64,000 nt of DNA from Earliella scabrosa. Its lineage: Eukaryota > Basidiomycota > Agaricomycetes > Polyporales > Polyporaceae. The stretch spans positions 558,001-622,000 of the forward strand of contig JABYQQ010000022.1 of NCBI GenBank assembly GCA_022605405.1. Reading direction: 5' to 3'. Shown one piece after another: positions 53,629 to 64,000 of the stretch (position 1 is the first letter of the stretch; each line of letters begins with the position of its first letter). The notes under the pieces are model-generated. The model ran no database searches and was not told the origin of the DNA. It saw nothing but the letters and a program-made list of their open reading frames with translations. The position numbers and the translations under genes are program-made.

Positions 53629-54730
53629 TCAACGCACGCCGTGGTTGGGGCTCTCCGCGAGCCATCCCCGCAGCTCGCGCACGAGCTTCTTCGCGGACAC
53701 CTCCAGCGTCTCCTCCCTCGTCCGCGGCACCTCCACAATCTTCTTCTTCCACTGCCGCGTGCTCAGCACCACTCCGACGGCCCTCGGGGAGAACGACACC
53801 GAGAGCGCAGCAAAGGGCAGTGGTGGTGCTGCGCTCCTGCTGGCGCCGAACCTGACCCCGTTCGAGCCCCCTTCGCTCAGGTCCTTCTTGGACGAGGAGG
53901 ACGAGGAGGACGCGATGGCGGTGAAGCCGGAAGACGAGGGGACGGAGACGACGCCCTCGCGGAGGCCGTAGACGCGGAGGAGGTCCTCGAGACGCGCGCG
54001 GGGCTGCATGAGGTCGAAGAGGTCCTTGAAGCTCTCCTCGCGCTCGAGGTGGAGCTCGCTGTCGTCCGCCCAGACGTCCTCGCGGACCTTGAGCGCGATG
54101 AAGAGGTCGAGCACGCGCGTCTCGCGCTGGATGATGGAGAAATGGGAGGACGCGGCCGAGGAGCTCCCCGGCAGCGCGTGCGGGAAGGGGTCGGTGGTGT
54201 ATGGGGGTCGGATGAGTCGCGCGTAGGCGGGGAGGTACGTGGACCGCAGGACGTGCATGCATGCTGCGTCAAACGTCAAAGGGATCAGTACGGGCCTCTC
54301 TCGTGAAGGCGCCACGGCGGTAGAGTGGGGTGAACAAGTCTGTATTCGCCGCATGTACGCCTAAGGGACAGGATGATGAGAAGGGTGCGCATACAGGTGC
54401 GCATACAGGCACCGTCGCAGATCGCTTCTCGATAGGCGTCCACCCCACGGGGCCGACCGTAGGCCATGCAGCAAGAAGCTCACCGATGTATATCGAGCGG
54501 TTGACCTGCCGCAAGCTCATTGTCAGCCAGTAGAGCACCTTCCTCTGCTTCTCCACCTGGCCTTGCGAAAAGGTTTCGTAGACGATGCGCAACAGTAGAT
54601 GTGGTGGGAGCGTGCTGAGCGTGGGCGGGATGCGGCTCTGCGTCGGGAATGGCGGGGGGCTGACCTGAGCGGGGTCGAAGTAGGGAGGAGGAGGAGGCAA
54701 CATGAGGGTTTTCTCGTCGAGGATGACCAT
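53629..54730 (-). CDS. Conserved basidiomycete hypothetical protein
   Basis: Exon 1 from 54730 encodes MVILDEKTLMLPPPPPYFDP, then LPPHLLLRIVYETFSQG and LYWLTMSLRQVNRSIYI. A donor and an intron of about 230 nt, long for this genome, follow. Exon 2 starts ACMHVLRSTYLPAYARLI and continues VLDLFIALKVREDVWADDSE, ESFKDLFDLMQPRARLEDLL and VYGLREGV. A low-complexity Ser run comes next, then FAALSVSFSPRAVGVVL and AKKLVRELRGWLAE. The N-terminal LPPHLLLRIVY part has an F-box-like look, but I would not assign it. There is no signal peptide. Function is unknown. Confidence 0.7.
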
Positions 54731-55560
54731 GGCGGCCTATAGAAAGAGAGCGGTCTTTATGGCACTGGTGGGGAACTTGCGGTCAAGTTGACCGATTTGA
54801 GTGCGATAAACTCTGGATCTGGCGCTGCGCAGCGAGGTGGGATCAATACAGCACTGTCTGGCTGCAGGAACCGCTCTCAGAAGCGGCTGCGGAGGGCGTC
54901 GAGGCAGACAGCGACGGATGGACGTGCAGAGCAGTTGAGATGGAGGGACAGTGAGAGATCGCGGGATGGGGCAAGATGCTTACCGCTTGGCCTCGGGACC
55001 AGACACGACGGCGACAACAAGGTCGGGGACAAGGGACCCGCGCAGGAATTGGAGACGGTGAAGCGCACCTCGAGGTCGCCCTGGAAAGGCTGGACACTGC
55101 CGATGACGTCTCAGGCGACGTGCTCGACGACGTTCTCGACGGCGTGCGGAGTGCCAGACTCGGCCGGCTCGTGCCGACAGTCAGTTTTCGAGCGGAGCAA
55201 AAATAGGGAGGCCAACACTTCGGGCGGCGCCGCACCCATAAGCGCTAGGCTCCCTGGGTCCTGGCAGATCAGTGATTCTGCAACTTCAGCACTCCCTCGA
55301 AGCCCGAACAGCTCTTGCCCGCCTTTCCACCTGCTCGGCGTCGCAGGCGGTCTTGATCATCGTCTCTTCACCTTCCCAGTCTTCCTATCGACATCGCGCA
55401 CGTAGCCCCATCCGCAAACGCGGCAAACACTCTTCCGTTCTCATCGGTGTCCGAAGTCCGTAGGAGCTGAGACCCCGGAACACCCCTCCAGCGGCTTGTT
55501 CCCGACCACCACGATCCCCACGACTACGACCACGACGGCCTCCCCCTCGCCCATTAATTT
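54731..55560 (-). other. Possible small minus-strand gene, unresolved
   Basis: Minus-strand stretches such as ESLICQDPGSLALMGAAPPE, CRHEPAESGTPHAVENVVEH and DLEVRFTVSNSCAGPLSPTL look protein-like. They share a frame broken by one TGA. I could not build a clean splice model and do not recognise the family. The region is also the promoter of the OTU gene. Confidence 0.3.
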
Positions 55561-57251
55561 ATGGGACACACCAAGCGCAGAAATGCCAGGCCGGCACCGC
55601 AGCGTATGTCCTCTCGCTCCCACTCCCAGCTTGCAGAGCTCTGACCCCGCCGCAGTGCGGTCTCGTACCACAAGAAGCAAGGGAAAGGTGAGCCGCCAGA
55701 TCGCCATCGTCTGCCGCATGCCGATGCTGATCTCCACAAGCCTATCGTGACAAACCCTGAAGAGAACAGCCAGCTGCTCAACGCCCAGCTCCGTGAGCTC
55801 GGCCTCTATGCTGCTCACACCGTCGGCGACGGCAACTGCCTCTTCCGGGCGTTGTCCGACCAACTCTACGGCACCCCGTCCAATCACCTCAAGCTCAGGG
55901 CGGACATCTGCAACTGGATCGAGCAGCACAAGGACCGCTATGCTCCCTTCGTGGAGGATGAGCGCGGCCTCGATCATCACCTGTCGTGCATGCGGCAGCA
56001 AGGTGTGTATATGCACCCGTCAGTCATGACTGCCTTCCCTCATCCTCTCCCCAGCTACATACGGCGGGCACCTTGAGCTGTCCGCCTTCGCGCATATGAC
56101 GAAGAGGAACGTCAAGGTTATACAACCTGGCCTCGTCTACGTCATAGAGTGGGATGCCGGTGGAGACCTCGGTGACTCCTCGGCGGTCCAGGACGACGAC
56201 TCCAACGTCGACGATCGCGAGAGGCGTCGTCAGCGACGGGAGCGCCGTCGCAGCGAGGTGGACAGGTCGGAGGACGCGGAGCCTTCAACGGCTACGGGGA
56301 CTGTCTACGTCGCGTACGTCTCTCCGTTCAGCTCATTCACGGGCTAGCGTTTGACAGCGGTCCAGTTACCATGACTGGGAGCACTTCTCCTCTATCAGGA
56401 ACCTCACGGGCCCGCACGTTGGTCTGCCCAACGTTGTCGAGGCTCCTGCCCCAGACGCATCTATGCCCTCCTCTCCCGTGTCGAAGAAACCTGCTTCGAA
56501 GACGAAGACCAGGGTTCCAAAGACGTCAAAGCGGGATCTGAAGGAGGCAAAGAAGACCGCTGTCTCGATCCTCGCGGAGGCAGAGGACTCGACGCCCCGT
56601 ACGCCATCTCAGATTCCCCTTCCTGGATCGACCTCCCCCTCGCCACCTCCCTCCACAGCGCCATCATCTCAAGCATCGCTGTTCCCCACGGTCGCTGCAT
56701 TAGAACCGCACGCCTATCGCTCCCCTAAGAGGACATTCGACGAGTCTTCCGCATCTTCTCAGTCGGAGAGCTCGCAGAGCGCGGCCAAGCGTGCGAAGAG
56801 CAGTTCGCGAGCAACGTCCACGTCGCGGACGTTGACGGCCGACCCCATCACTCTACCCTCCGCAGCCCAGAGTATGAGTGTAGATGCAGACGATCTCGAC
56901 ACTCCGGATCTGTCTGCCTCCGGTTCATCAGCGGACTCTGTGAGCTCGCTGTCGTCGGTTCCCTCCCCTGAGCCGACACCTCCCCCTCCCGATCCTCCTG
57001 CGGAGAAGCGCCTCACCCGTCGACAGAGGAAAGCGCTCGGGCTACCCAAACCCCGACCGGCGCTCGTGGGCGGTACCGCGGCGCGTACGAGGAGCGCAGG
57101 GAAGATCGTCATCCCTGGTGGAAAGTACAAGACCTCGGGCAAAGCGACTGTCGCAGACGCGTCCGAGGACGATCCTGACGTGAACGCAGAATGGCGCAAG
57201 AACGGGACAGGACGCTTGGACGTCCGAGGGTTTAGAGAGTTGAAGATCTAA
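55561..57251 (+). CDS. OTU-domain deubiquitinase (OTUD3-like)
   Basis: A cysteine protease of the OTU family that removes ubiquitin. Five exons starting MGHTKRRNARPAPQ at 55561 give about 493 residues. The catalytic loop GDGNCLFRALSDQLYG places Asp55 and Cys58. The helix NHLKLRADICNWIEQHKDRY and the GGHLELSAFAHMTKRNVKVI block follow. The His motif YHDWEHFSSIR with His205 is restored only after an intron whose acceptor is gcggtccag. The C-terminal half is Ser/Pro-rich, with basic patches (KKPASKTKTR, KRLTRRQRKALG), and ends DVRGFRELKI. The basic N-terminus and tail suggest nuclear location, which is inference. All splice sites are GT-AG. Confidence 0.9.
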
Positions 57252-58543
57252 GAGCGCGTAGACCGTGCCTGCATTCGCCCGTGACGCACGTCCATCTCAT
57301 TTGCATCACCCCATCTCATCGATATCTTTGTTGGACTCTGCATCTTTCCGTTGGCCATATCGTGTCTCTTGCATCCCCTCACGCCCCCCATCATCCCTCG
57401 ATACCCCCCACACGCAAGCAACTCGTCCCTGTCGTCGCACCGTTCCGTCGCTTTCCGCTTGGATCCCCCCTCCTTGTATCAACAGCATCTCTCCCTCCTC
57501 TCGTGTTTAACCCGGACTCCCCATTGTTCGTGCCATCGGTTCCGCTCGCTGCATCCTTCACGACCTGTCACGACCCCTCTCTCTCAACGATGCTCCCCCG
57601 CTCGTCCCTGATCTTGCATCCACGCACCCACACATCGTACCGGTTCTTGGTTGTCGCGCATCACACGCTTCCACGCACGTACCATTATTCTGTCAATCGT
57701 ATTGCACCCTTGTCTCTTCGCACCCGTCAATGTCACACCTATCGCACCAGATCACCCGATCAGACCGCCCTTCCGCACTCACTCAATGCCCGTCAGCCAC
57801 CAGCCCACCAGCAATATGAAGACCAAACAGTGCCCTCGCAGTCCGCATACATTGCTCTTTGTCGCATATTCCTATTTCTCTCTCTCTTTCTCTCCACTCT
57901 CGAGTCTCGCCGGTCCTCACGTTGTAGCTATGTAACAGTGTCGTACGTCCTCGGATCTATATATGCTTTGTCTGGGTTTTGCTGGACGGGGGCTGAATGT
58001 AGCTGCTCACGCGCTCACGACCCACGAGATTGAACAAATGGACGCACTTCAGCTCACCGTGCTACCTCCGCTCGCAATGAAGTTCAAGGGGCTGCCTACC
58101 GATGCTCGACGACACCAGTCAAGGCATCGACGCGACTGGGACACTACTTCAATCTTATCGTCATCCTACACCTGTTGAACGTTGAAGTGCTCCGGGACAT
58201 CATCCACACACGCCCTAACTCGATAGCTCCATGTTCATGACCTCAAAGACAGCACTTGCTTGCTGTGCAGATGGGTACGTGGTCAACATTGGTGAGACCG
58301 CCATGCATCAGTAACCTGCCGCTGATCCCTCTACACCAGGCGACAACAACCAAACAATGACAATATTAATCGCCGTTGATTGCCAATAGAATACAGGTCC
58401 GGCGGGATCATGAGGGAGTCGTGATTAGCATGAGGTATGTATGTAGTCGAGTTTGAGCTTCACATTCGCAGTCCGGCGGAGACAAGCTGACAGTGAGAGA
58501 CCCAGTCCATCGTCGACGCAGCGCGTGGGCGTCATCCCAATCA
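57252..58543. other. Convergent intergenic region, pyrimidine-rich
   Basis: The region has long C/T-rich stretches, probably the OTU 3' UTR up to about 57.9 kb. Open frames here are compositional. I call no gene. Confidence 0.5.
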
Positions 58544-59441
58544 TCATGCTGCGAGACGCGAAGGTAAGCAAAGTCCAGGCACAGAAGCCCCAAAGCAAAT
58601 CATGCAACGCACCGAGACACACGGCCACAGCGACAGCGACCACCGCAAGCACGCCCGCACCAACACGCCCATCCGCGACCCGCCCCGCACCATTCCCACC
58701 CGTGTTGCTCCCGATCGGGCTCGTCGGGTTGAGCACCACGCCCCCGTCCGTAGATTCCGCGTCATCGTCCGTGTCCGTGTCCGTGTCCGTCCCCGTCGGG
58801 AAGTCAGTCGGGACCGGGTTCGACACCCCCGGCATCGCCACCGTCCCGAACTCGGTCGTCTGCGGCGGGCGCGAGAAGCCGACGCTCGTCGTCGTCGGCG
58901 CACCGGGCGCGGTCGCAGACCCGGACGCAAACGAGAACGAGACGGAGGTCGGGCGCGAGGACGCACTCGAGAAGCGCGTCGTCGTCGTCATCGTCTCCGA
59001 GTCGGTTACTTCGACCGGCGGGGGCGCGACGCCCCCGCAGATCCGGCCGTCCCTGCAGCACCCGTCGCCGTCGCAGTAGTAGCCCGACCGGCAGAAGTTG
59101 CCGTCTGTTGCGGTGCGGGCGAGTCAGTCAGCGCGAACGGGTGGACATCTTGGAGGATGGGGGTGCGTACTGGAGCAGCACTGGGACCCGTCGAGCGGGT
59201 AGCAGGTCGTGAAGGAGCATTCGATCCAGCCGACCGGGCACCCGTCCTCGGTGCCGGTGCGCGAGCGGTCGTAGGTGTAGTTGAGGAGCCGGACGTCCGC
59301 GTCGCCGTGCCTGATGAAGCGCTGCGCGATGTCGCGCGCGTCGCTCATCGGTGCGGCAGCCTCTGCGGAGAAGGGTTGAGAGACGAGGACGGCGGAGCTG
59401 AGGAAGAACGCGACGAAGCGGGTGGAGGTCGAGGGGAACAT
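58544..59441 (-). CDS. Small secreted Cys-rich protein with probable GPI anchor
   Basis: The signal peptide from 59441 reads MFPSTSTRFVAFFLSSAVLV then SQPFSAEAA; a Met six codons earlier is also possible. The first Cys block is CPVGWIECSFTTCYPLDGSQ CC. After an intron (gtacgcaccc to ccgcaacag) the second is NGNFCRSGYYCDGDGCCRDG with RICGG. Together they look like a small disulfide-rich, carbohydrate- or wall-binding type domain. A Ser/Thr/Asp-rich stalk follows with (TD)n. The end is VGAGVLAVVAVAVAVCLA, a hydrophobic GPI-type tail, if the last intron (donor gtgcgttg, acceptor gtctcgcag) is spliced to a TGA at 58544-58546. TATATAAG lies about 105 bp upstream at 59546-59553. Role at the cell surface is inferred. 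Confidence 0.7.
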
Positions 59442-59545
59442 GGCGCTGCTTCGACTCATTCCCTGGCGGTGGCGGACGAAGGGGGAGTGTTAGGAGGAGC
59501 AACGGCGAAACCTCGAGAGGGGCCGCGAGCAGGAACGCGACGCGG

Positions 59546-59553
59546 CTTATATA
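59546..59553 (-). promoter_or_regulatory. TATA box of the Cys-rich protein gene
   Basis: TATATAAG on the minus strand lies about 105 bp upstream of the ATG at 59441. Confidence 0.5.
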
Positions 59554-60972
59554 CCGGGAGGATCAAGGTTGAACGTTGAACGTTCGCGTTTGTGGCGGCG
59601 GGTCCGCTGGCTCATTGAATGGCAGATGCGCCCCGGATACACTCGAGGCGCTGCAGTGTCAGTCAAGACACACGCGCGGACCGCGTCGCCTGGCACTTTG
59701 ACAGGGCGCCGTCGAGGAGGAGGCGTAAACGATCGAGAACGTGCATGGTGTCCTGGCAGAGTCAAGGACTTGCGATTCGTGAAGACGCGCTGATGTACAG
59801 CCCGCGAGGCGCCATATATGTGCGTAATTGCATCGATGGCAGATCGCCGCATAGCCCGCGCTGCTCACGAGTTGTGCGACATATACCCTCGATTGGTAGG
59901 GCCTCTGGTGGACAGCCTCGCGACAACGTTGTGTGGAGGCTGAGCGCAACGGACCAGGAGGGAAGGAAGGGGAAGGACGATTATTGGGAGTCATTCGGAG
60001 AGTGTTGATGCGCCTCCACTATATCAGCGCCGGAATGGCTGGTGTTATACATTGTTCCGTACGTGCCGTTCGTTCCGACCCGATCTGCTAATGATACTTT
60101 CATTTATCCAGGGGTGGCAGGCGGACGTTTGCTATTGCCAAGCCAATGATTTGGGAGTCCTCCGCCCTTCCCGGGTGTGGCGCGGCAAGTCGGGTCTTGC
60201 TTCACTTACGGCAACCATTGTATCCGACTGACCGTGGTATTGGATGGTAGAGAAGGATCATTGAAGTTATCTGGTAGGTTCAAGTACTTACTCGGTTGGT
60301 CAGCGGAGATCCGAGAAGAGCAGCAGCGCAGCATAATCAATCTTCAGAACGTCACTGGCAGCTTCGCTGATTGAGTTCGTCCAAACCACATACAGCGAAC
60401 CTGCAGAAGGCGTTGAATCAACAGCGCTCAGAGTCATGAGTCACAAAGGTTCTGTCTATGGACGGATGCGCTTGGCACACCCTCGTAACGCGCGCACGTT
60501 GGAAACGCGCCCTCCGGGTCTAGGAGGATTGGAATATCTCCGTGCTCTCCGGTATCGAGTAGGCTATCATGGTAAGGCACCCGTGCAGGCCGCGTTACCT
60601 TCCTGAAGCTGATGCGGCTCAGGTGCATGGCGTTGCTTTCTACTCGTCCTCAGACGAAATTGGTCATGCGGTTAAAGAGCGAATGAGAAGGTTAGAAGGA
60701 TAGTGGTAGAGCTTGGGAGACTAATATTGACCGTAGCAGCTGAATCGAGTTCCAATTGCAAAGAGACTGGAAGCCACACCTCACACAATGCAGAGAGCTG
60801 AAATATGCCAGAGAAGATTGATTGCGACATGCTATGCGATACATGCGTGGAGTAACTGTAGTGATGCAAGGGAAAGAAAATATGCTACACTCTGATCCGA
60901 ATGTCCAGGATATCAACGCTCTATATAGTCCAGATAAAGTCTAAAAATAATGCCTCACAACCCCCCTACCCC
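59554..60972. other. Spacer between two minus-strand surface-protein genes
   Basis: I see no supported gene. It holds the 3' flank of the mucin-like gene and the promoter of the Cys-rich gene. Confidence 0.45.
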
Positions 60973-63900
60973 TCAGTCCTCCCGGCGGAGAGTAGGGACC
61001 GAGCGACGAGCCCTCCGAACCGTGGTCGTCTTCGTGACCGTAGGACGAACCGTCGTGACCGACGTGGACGTCCGGAACGCCGTGCGCAAGCTAGTCGCGG
61101 TAGCCGACGTCGTGCGCGTCACCGTGTTGAACACCGTCGACGTCGCGCGCTCCGTGGCAGTCGCGCGTGCGGTCGAGGCGCGGCCGAGCGTGGTGGTGCG
61201 CGTGACGGTGGTGGTGTAGGACGCGTCGGTGACCGTGCTGGTCACTGTCGCGGAGTCCGTGCTGGTCGGGGTGACGAAGACGGTGACCGTGGTCGTCGCG
61301 GGATCGGTCGACGTAGAGGTCGTCGAGTCGCTGGTCGAGGTGGACGTTGTCTCCGAGGTGGTAGTGGGAGTGGTGCTCGTCTCTGAAGTCGTTGTGGTCG
61401 TCTCTGAGCTGGTGGTGGGCGTGGTGGTGGTTTCAGAGGTGGACGTTGACGACTCAGAAGACGTGGTCGTGGGGGTGGTGGAAGTCTCGGTAGTCGACTC
61501 GCTCGACGTCTCGGTTGTAGCAGACGACGTTGTGCTGCTCGCACTGTCGGTGGAGATAGGCTCATCCGTGCTGGTGGTGACATCTGCGTAATGCTCTTAG
61601 CGAGAACATGGTAGAAGCAACAGGGTCAGACGTACCAGTCGAGGTCGACTCCGACGTCGTGGCAGAAGTCTCCGAGCTAGTGGGCTCAGCGGTGGTCGTG
61701 CTTGTCTCACTGATTGTCGACGTAGTCTCCGAAGTAGTCGTAGGGTCTGAGGACGTGGTCGAAGACGAAGTCTCCGACGTCGAAGTCGCGCTGTCCGAGG
61801 TGGTGGTCGGCTCAGTTGATGTCACAGGCGTTGTCTCCGACGTCGCGCTGGTGGACGTGGACTCCGCTGTTGTGGTCACTTCGGAAGTCGTAGTGCCGTC
61901 GGACGTGGTCGCCGACGTGGTCTCCGATGTGCTCTCCGACGTTGCGGTGCTCTCCGAGGACGTGGTCGAGTCAGAAGTGGTAACAGAGGTAGTCTCAGAC
62001 GTCGTGGTAGCATCCGAAGTGGTGGTGCCGTCAGACGTCGTCGTCGAGGTCTCAGTCGTCACGGGCGTCGTCTCGGAGGTGGAGTCGGATGTCGTAGTCG
62101 AGTCCGTGGGCGTGGTCGACTCAGAGGTGGTGGAGGCGGCGTCCGAAGTCGTGGCCGTCGTCTCAGTGGTCGCAGACGTGCTCTCCGAACTCGTGGTAGA
62201 GTCAGAGCTCGTAGATGTCGTGGGCTCTGAGGTCGTGACTGAGGTCTCGGTGGTGGCAGAAGTCGTCTCCGACGTTGTGCCGTCCGACGTGGTGGTCACG
62301 GACGTCTCCAACGTTGTCTCCGAGGTGGTCGTGCCATCCGAGGTGATAGCAGTGGTCTCCGTGGTGGCCGTAGTAGACTCCGACGTGCTAGTCGACGGCT
62401 CAGTGGTCGATGTCGACGGCTCTGTGGTGGAGTCTGTTGGGCAGTAAGTAATCTGTGGCAAGAACACCTGTCCTGAACATACCAGAAGTCGACGTGGTGG
62501 TGACAGAAGTCGTCTCGTCAGAAGTAGTCGGTTCCGAGGTCGTCGAAGTCGTCTCCGTTGTAGCCGTGGTCTCCGACGTCGTCGACGTAGGGTCTGAAGT
62601 GGAGGACGTCTCAGTGGTGGCCGATGTCTCGGTCGTGACTTCCGACGTCGTGCTGGTCGAAGGGTCGGTCGTGGTAACATCTGACGATTGTCGCTGTCAG
62701 CATCTTGCGCATCACACGAATGCTCATCGCTTACCCGAAGTGGTAGCAGACGTCTCAGAGACGGTTGTAGTCTCATCCGACGATGTCGTTTCCGAAGTCG
62801 CAGTCGTCGCAGTCGTCTCAGCCGTGGACGTGGAATCGCTGGACGTCGTAGTGTCCTCCGAGGTCGTCGCGGTCGTTGATTCAGCCGAAGTCGTTGTGTC
62901 GGTCGCCGAGGTCGTCTCTGTGGTGTCAGAGCTAGTTGTGACCTCCGTGGACGTCGTCGAGGCCGTTGTCTCCGTGCCGGAGGTGGTCTCGGTTGTCGTC
63001 TCCTCGGCCGTCGTAGTAGTGGTCGGATCGGCTGTCGTAGTCGTAGTCGTCTCCTCCACGCTGGTTGTGCCATCCGAAGTGGTGGTGGTCTCTTCAGCAG
63101 TGGTCGTGACCGAGGTATCCGAGCTCGTCGTTGCCTCCGTCGACGTCGTCTCCGTCGTTGAGTCCGAAGTGGTCACGGTCTCAGTAGCGGTAGAGTCCGG
63201 GCTGGTCGTGGTCTCAGTGGTCGGCTCCGTGCTAGTGGTCGGGTCAGTGGTCGCCGTGGTCTCCGTCGTGGTCTCCGTCGTGGTCCCCTCAGAAGTGGTG
63301 GTAGTGGAGGTCTCAACAGGCGTCGTTTCGGTGATGGTCGTCTCGGACGCGGAGGTAGTCTCGGTGGTCGCATCAGTGGTGGTCGTCTCCGTGGTCTCGA
63401 CTGGGGTAGTCTCGACGGTGGAAGTCGTCTCCGAGGTCGTCGCCGTTATATCCGAGCTAGTTGTCGTCTCGGAGGTCGTCTCCGCAGTGGTCGACTCCGA
63501 CGTGGTAGTGGTCTCCGATGTGGTCGCCGTCTCGTCCGCGCTCGTCGTGGTGGTCTCGGATGTGGTCTCTGAGGTGGTGGGCGCGGTGGAGTCTGAAGTA
63601 GACTCGGTGGGGGCGGTGGTTTCAGCTGTCGTCTCAGTCGCTGTCGTCTCGGGAGTCGTCTGAGTAGGAGTGGTCTCAGTCGCAGTCGAAGTTTGCGACG
63701 TCGACTCGGTCGAATCACCACTAGCGGTCGTCTCGGAAGTTGTTTCGGTAACGGTGCCGTCCGTGGTGGTTGTAACTTCTGTCGACGTGGTCGTCTCGCC
63801 CGCGCTCGTAGTTGTTACCTCAGTGGACGTCTCCGGATCGCTGCCGTCAGTGCTCGTAGTCACCTCCGTCGTCGTCGCTGTAACTTCGCCGCTGGTGCTT

Positions 63901-64000
63901 GTCTGGCTGGTCTCCGTGGTCTCACCAGGATCGGTGTTAATGATGGTGGATTCAGTCGTTGTTACCGTTGAATCGCTGCCGGTGGAGGTAAGCGTTGTCT
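60973..64000 (-). CDS. Thr/Ser-rich mucin-like surface protein (N-terminus outside window)
   Basis: At least 900 residues are built almost only of Thr, Ser, Glu, Asp, Pro and Val, in short units like TTSETTS, TTTSDGTT and SSDSTSTAETT. This is a heavily O-glycosylated wall or secreted mucin type. Four exons are visible. Introns at about 62685-62738, 62433-62482 and 61581-61632 have GT-AG ends, and the next exon starts DVTTT or DSTTEP. The C-terminal 70 residues change composition to basic (TVTRTTTLGRASTARATATE, RPTVTKTTTVRRARRSVPTL) and end RRED with the stop at 60973-60975. No hydrophobic GPI tail is seen. The start and any signal peptide lie right of the window. Neighbouring exons show the same repeat grammar, so assembly errors are possible. 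Confidence 0.75.

Noticed and set aside
57265..58033. Pro/His/Ser-rich ORFs downstream of the OTU gene
   Set aside because: The stretch is pyrimidine-rich and best read as 3' UTR. Three frames are open at once.
61608..63663. Plus-strand Val/Ser/Asp-rich ORFs of 279 and 402 codons
   Set aside because: They mirror the Thr/Ser codon repeats of the minus-strand mucin gene. Introns with correct GT-AG ends support only the minus strand.
1..64000. CRISPR arrays, bacterial operons, ribosome binding sites
   Set aside because: This is fungal nuclear DNA with spliceosomal introns. The only short tandem arrays are the splice-site repeats, which have no spacer-repeat structure.

Overview
The window is nuclear DNA of a filamentous basidiomycete, most likely an Agaricomycete. 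The evidence is dense short GT-AG introns of about 50-60 nt with CTRAY branch sites, a DUF6533 multi-membrane family, a HET-domain gene, a KIN4-type kinase, a GH78 rhamnosidase remnant family and a Ty1/copia-type element. No species can be named from the sequence alone.

Region 1 (1 to about 31.4 kb) is accessory and heavily rearranged. Four DUF6533 membrane-protein genes (one cut by the left edge) are mixed with three decayed GH78 alpha-L-rhamnosidase fragments, two orphan copies of the KA1 end of a KIN4-like kinase, an unidentified duplicated segment, and five copies of a promoter-containing dispersed repeat (A-E). The order [repeat - KA1 fragment - segment X - GH78 fragment - DUF6533] occurs once rightward (about 2.1-7.4 kb) and once leftward (27.0 down to 19.0 kb). 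It is therefore a large inverted segmental duplication. Between the arms lie an intact HET gene and a small His/Pro-rich gene. At 29.3-31.2 kb is a strange locus made of splice-site sequence: a 20-22 bp minisatellite with a 5' splice site in each unit, then six consecutive 48-57 nt intron-like units separated by 7-8 nt candidate micro-exons, then an array of bare 5' splice-site motifs.

Region 2 (31.5-64 kb) is a gene-dense conserved block: adenylosuccinate lyase (-), tRNA-Phe(GAA), a UBE2S-like E2 (+), a protein with an integrase-type H2C2 zinc-binding domain (-), a PH-CNH (Rho-GEF-like) gene (-), a KIN4-like kinase (-), a short-chain dehydrogenase (-), a secreted alpha/beta-hydrolase of the tripeptidyl-aminopeptidase type (+), a conserved hypothetical (-), an OTU deubiquitinase (+), a small secreted Cys-rich protein with a probable GPI signal (-), and a long Thr/Ser mucin-like protein running off the right edge (-). 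The PH-CNH gene is split inside a CNH coding exon by a 1,647-bp LTR element with identical 220-bp LTRs, a 5-bp target duplication, a copia half-tRNA primer site and only a gag gene. Splice sites and frames on both sides are intact, so the insertion is very recent.

There is no operon logic here. The left part reads as a duplicated and decaying membrane-protein/rhamnosidase neighbourhood with an allorecognition-type gene. The right part holds housekeeping, cell-cycle (UBE2S, KIN4), cell-wall/Rho signalling and cell-surface genes. The strongest candidate for something undescribed is the splice-site array at 30.1-31.15 kb.
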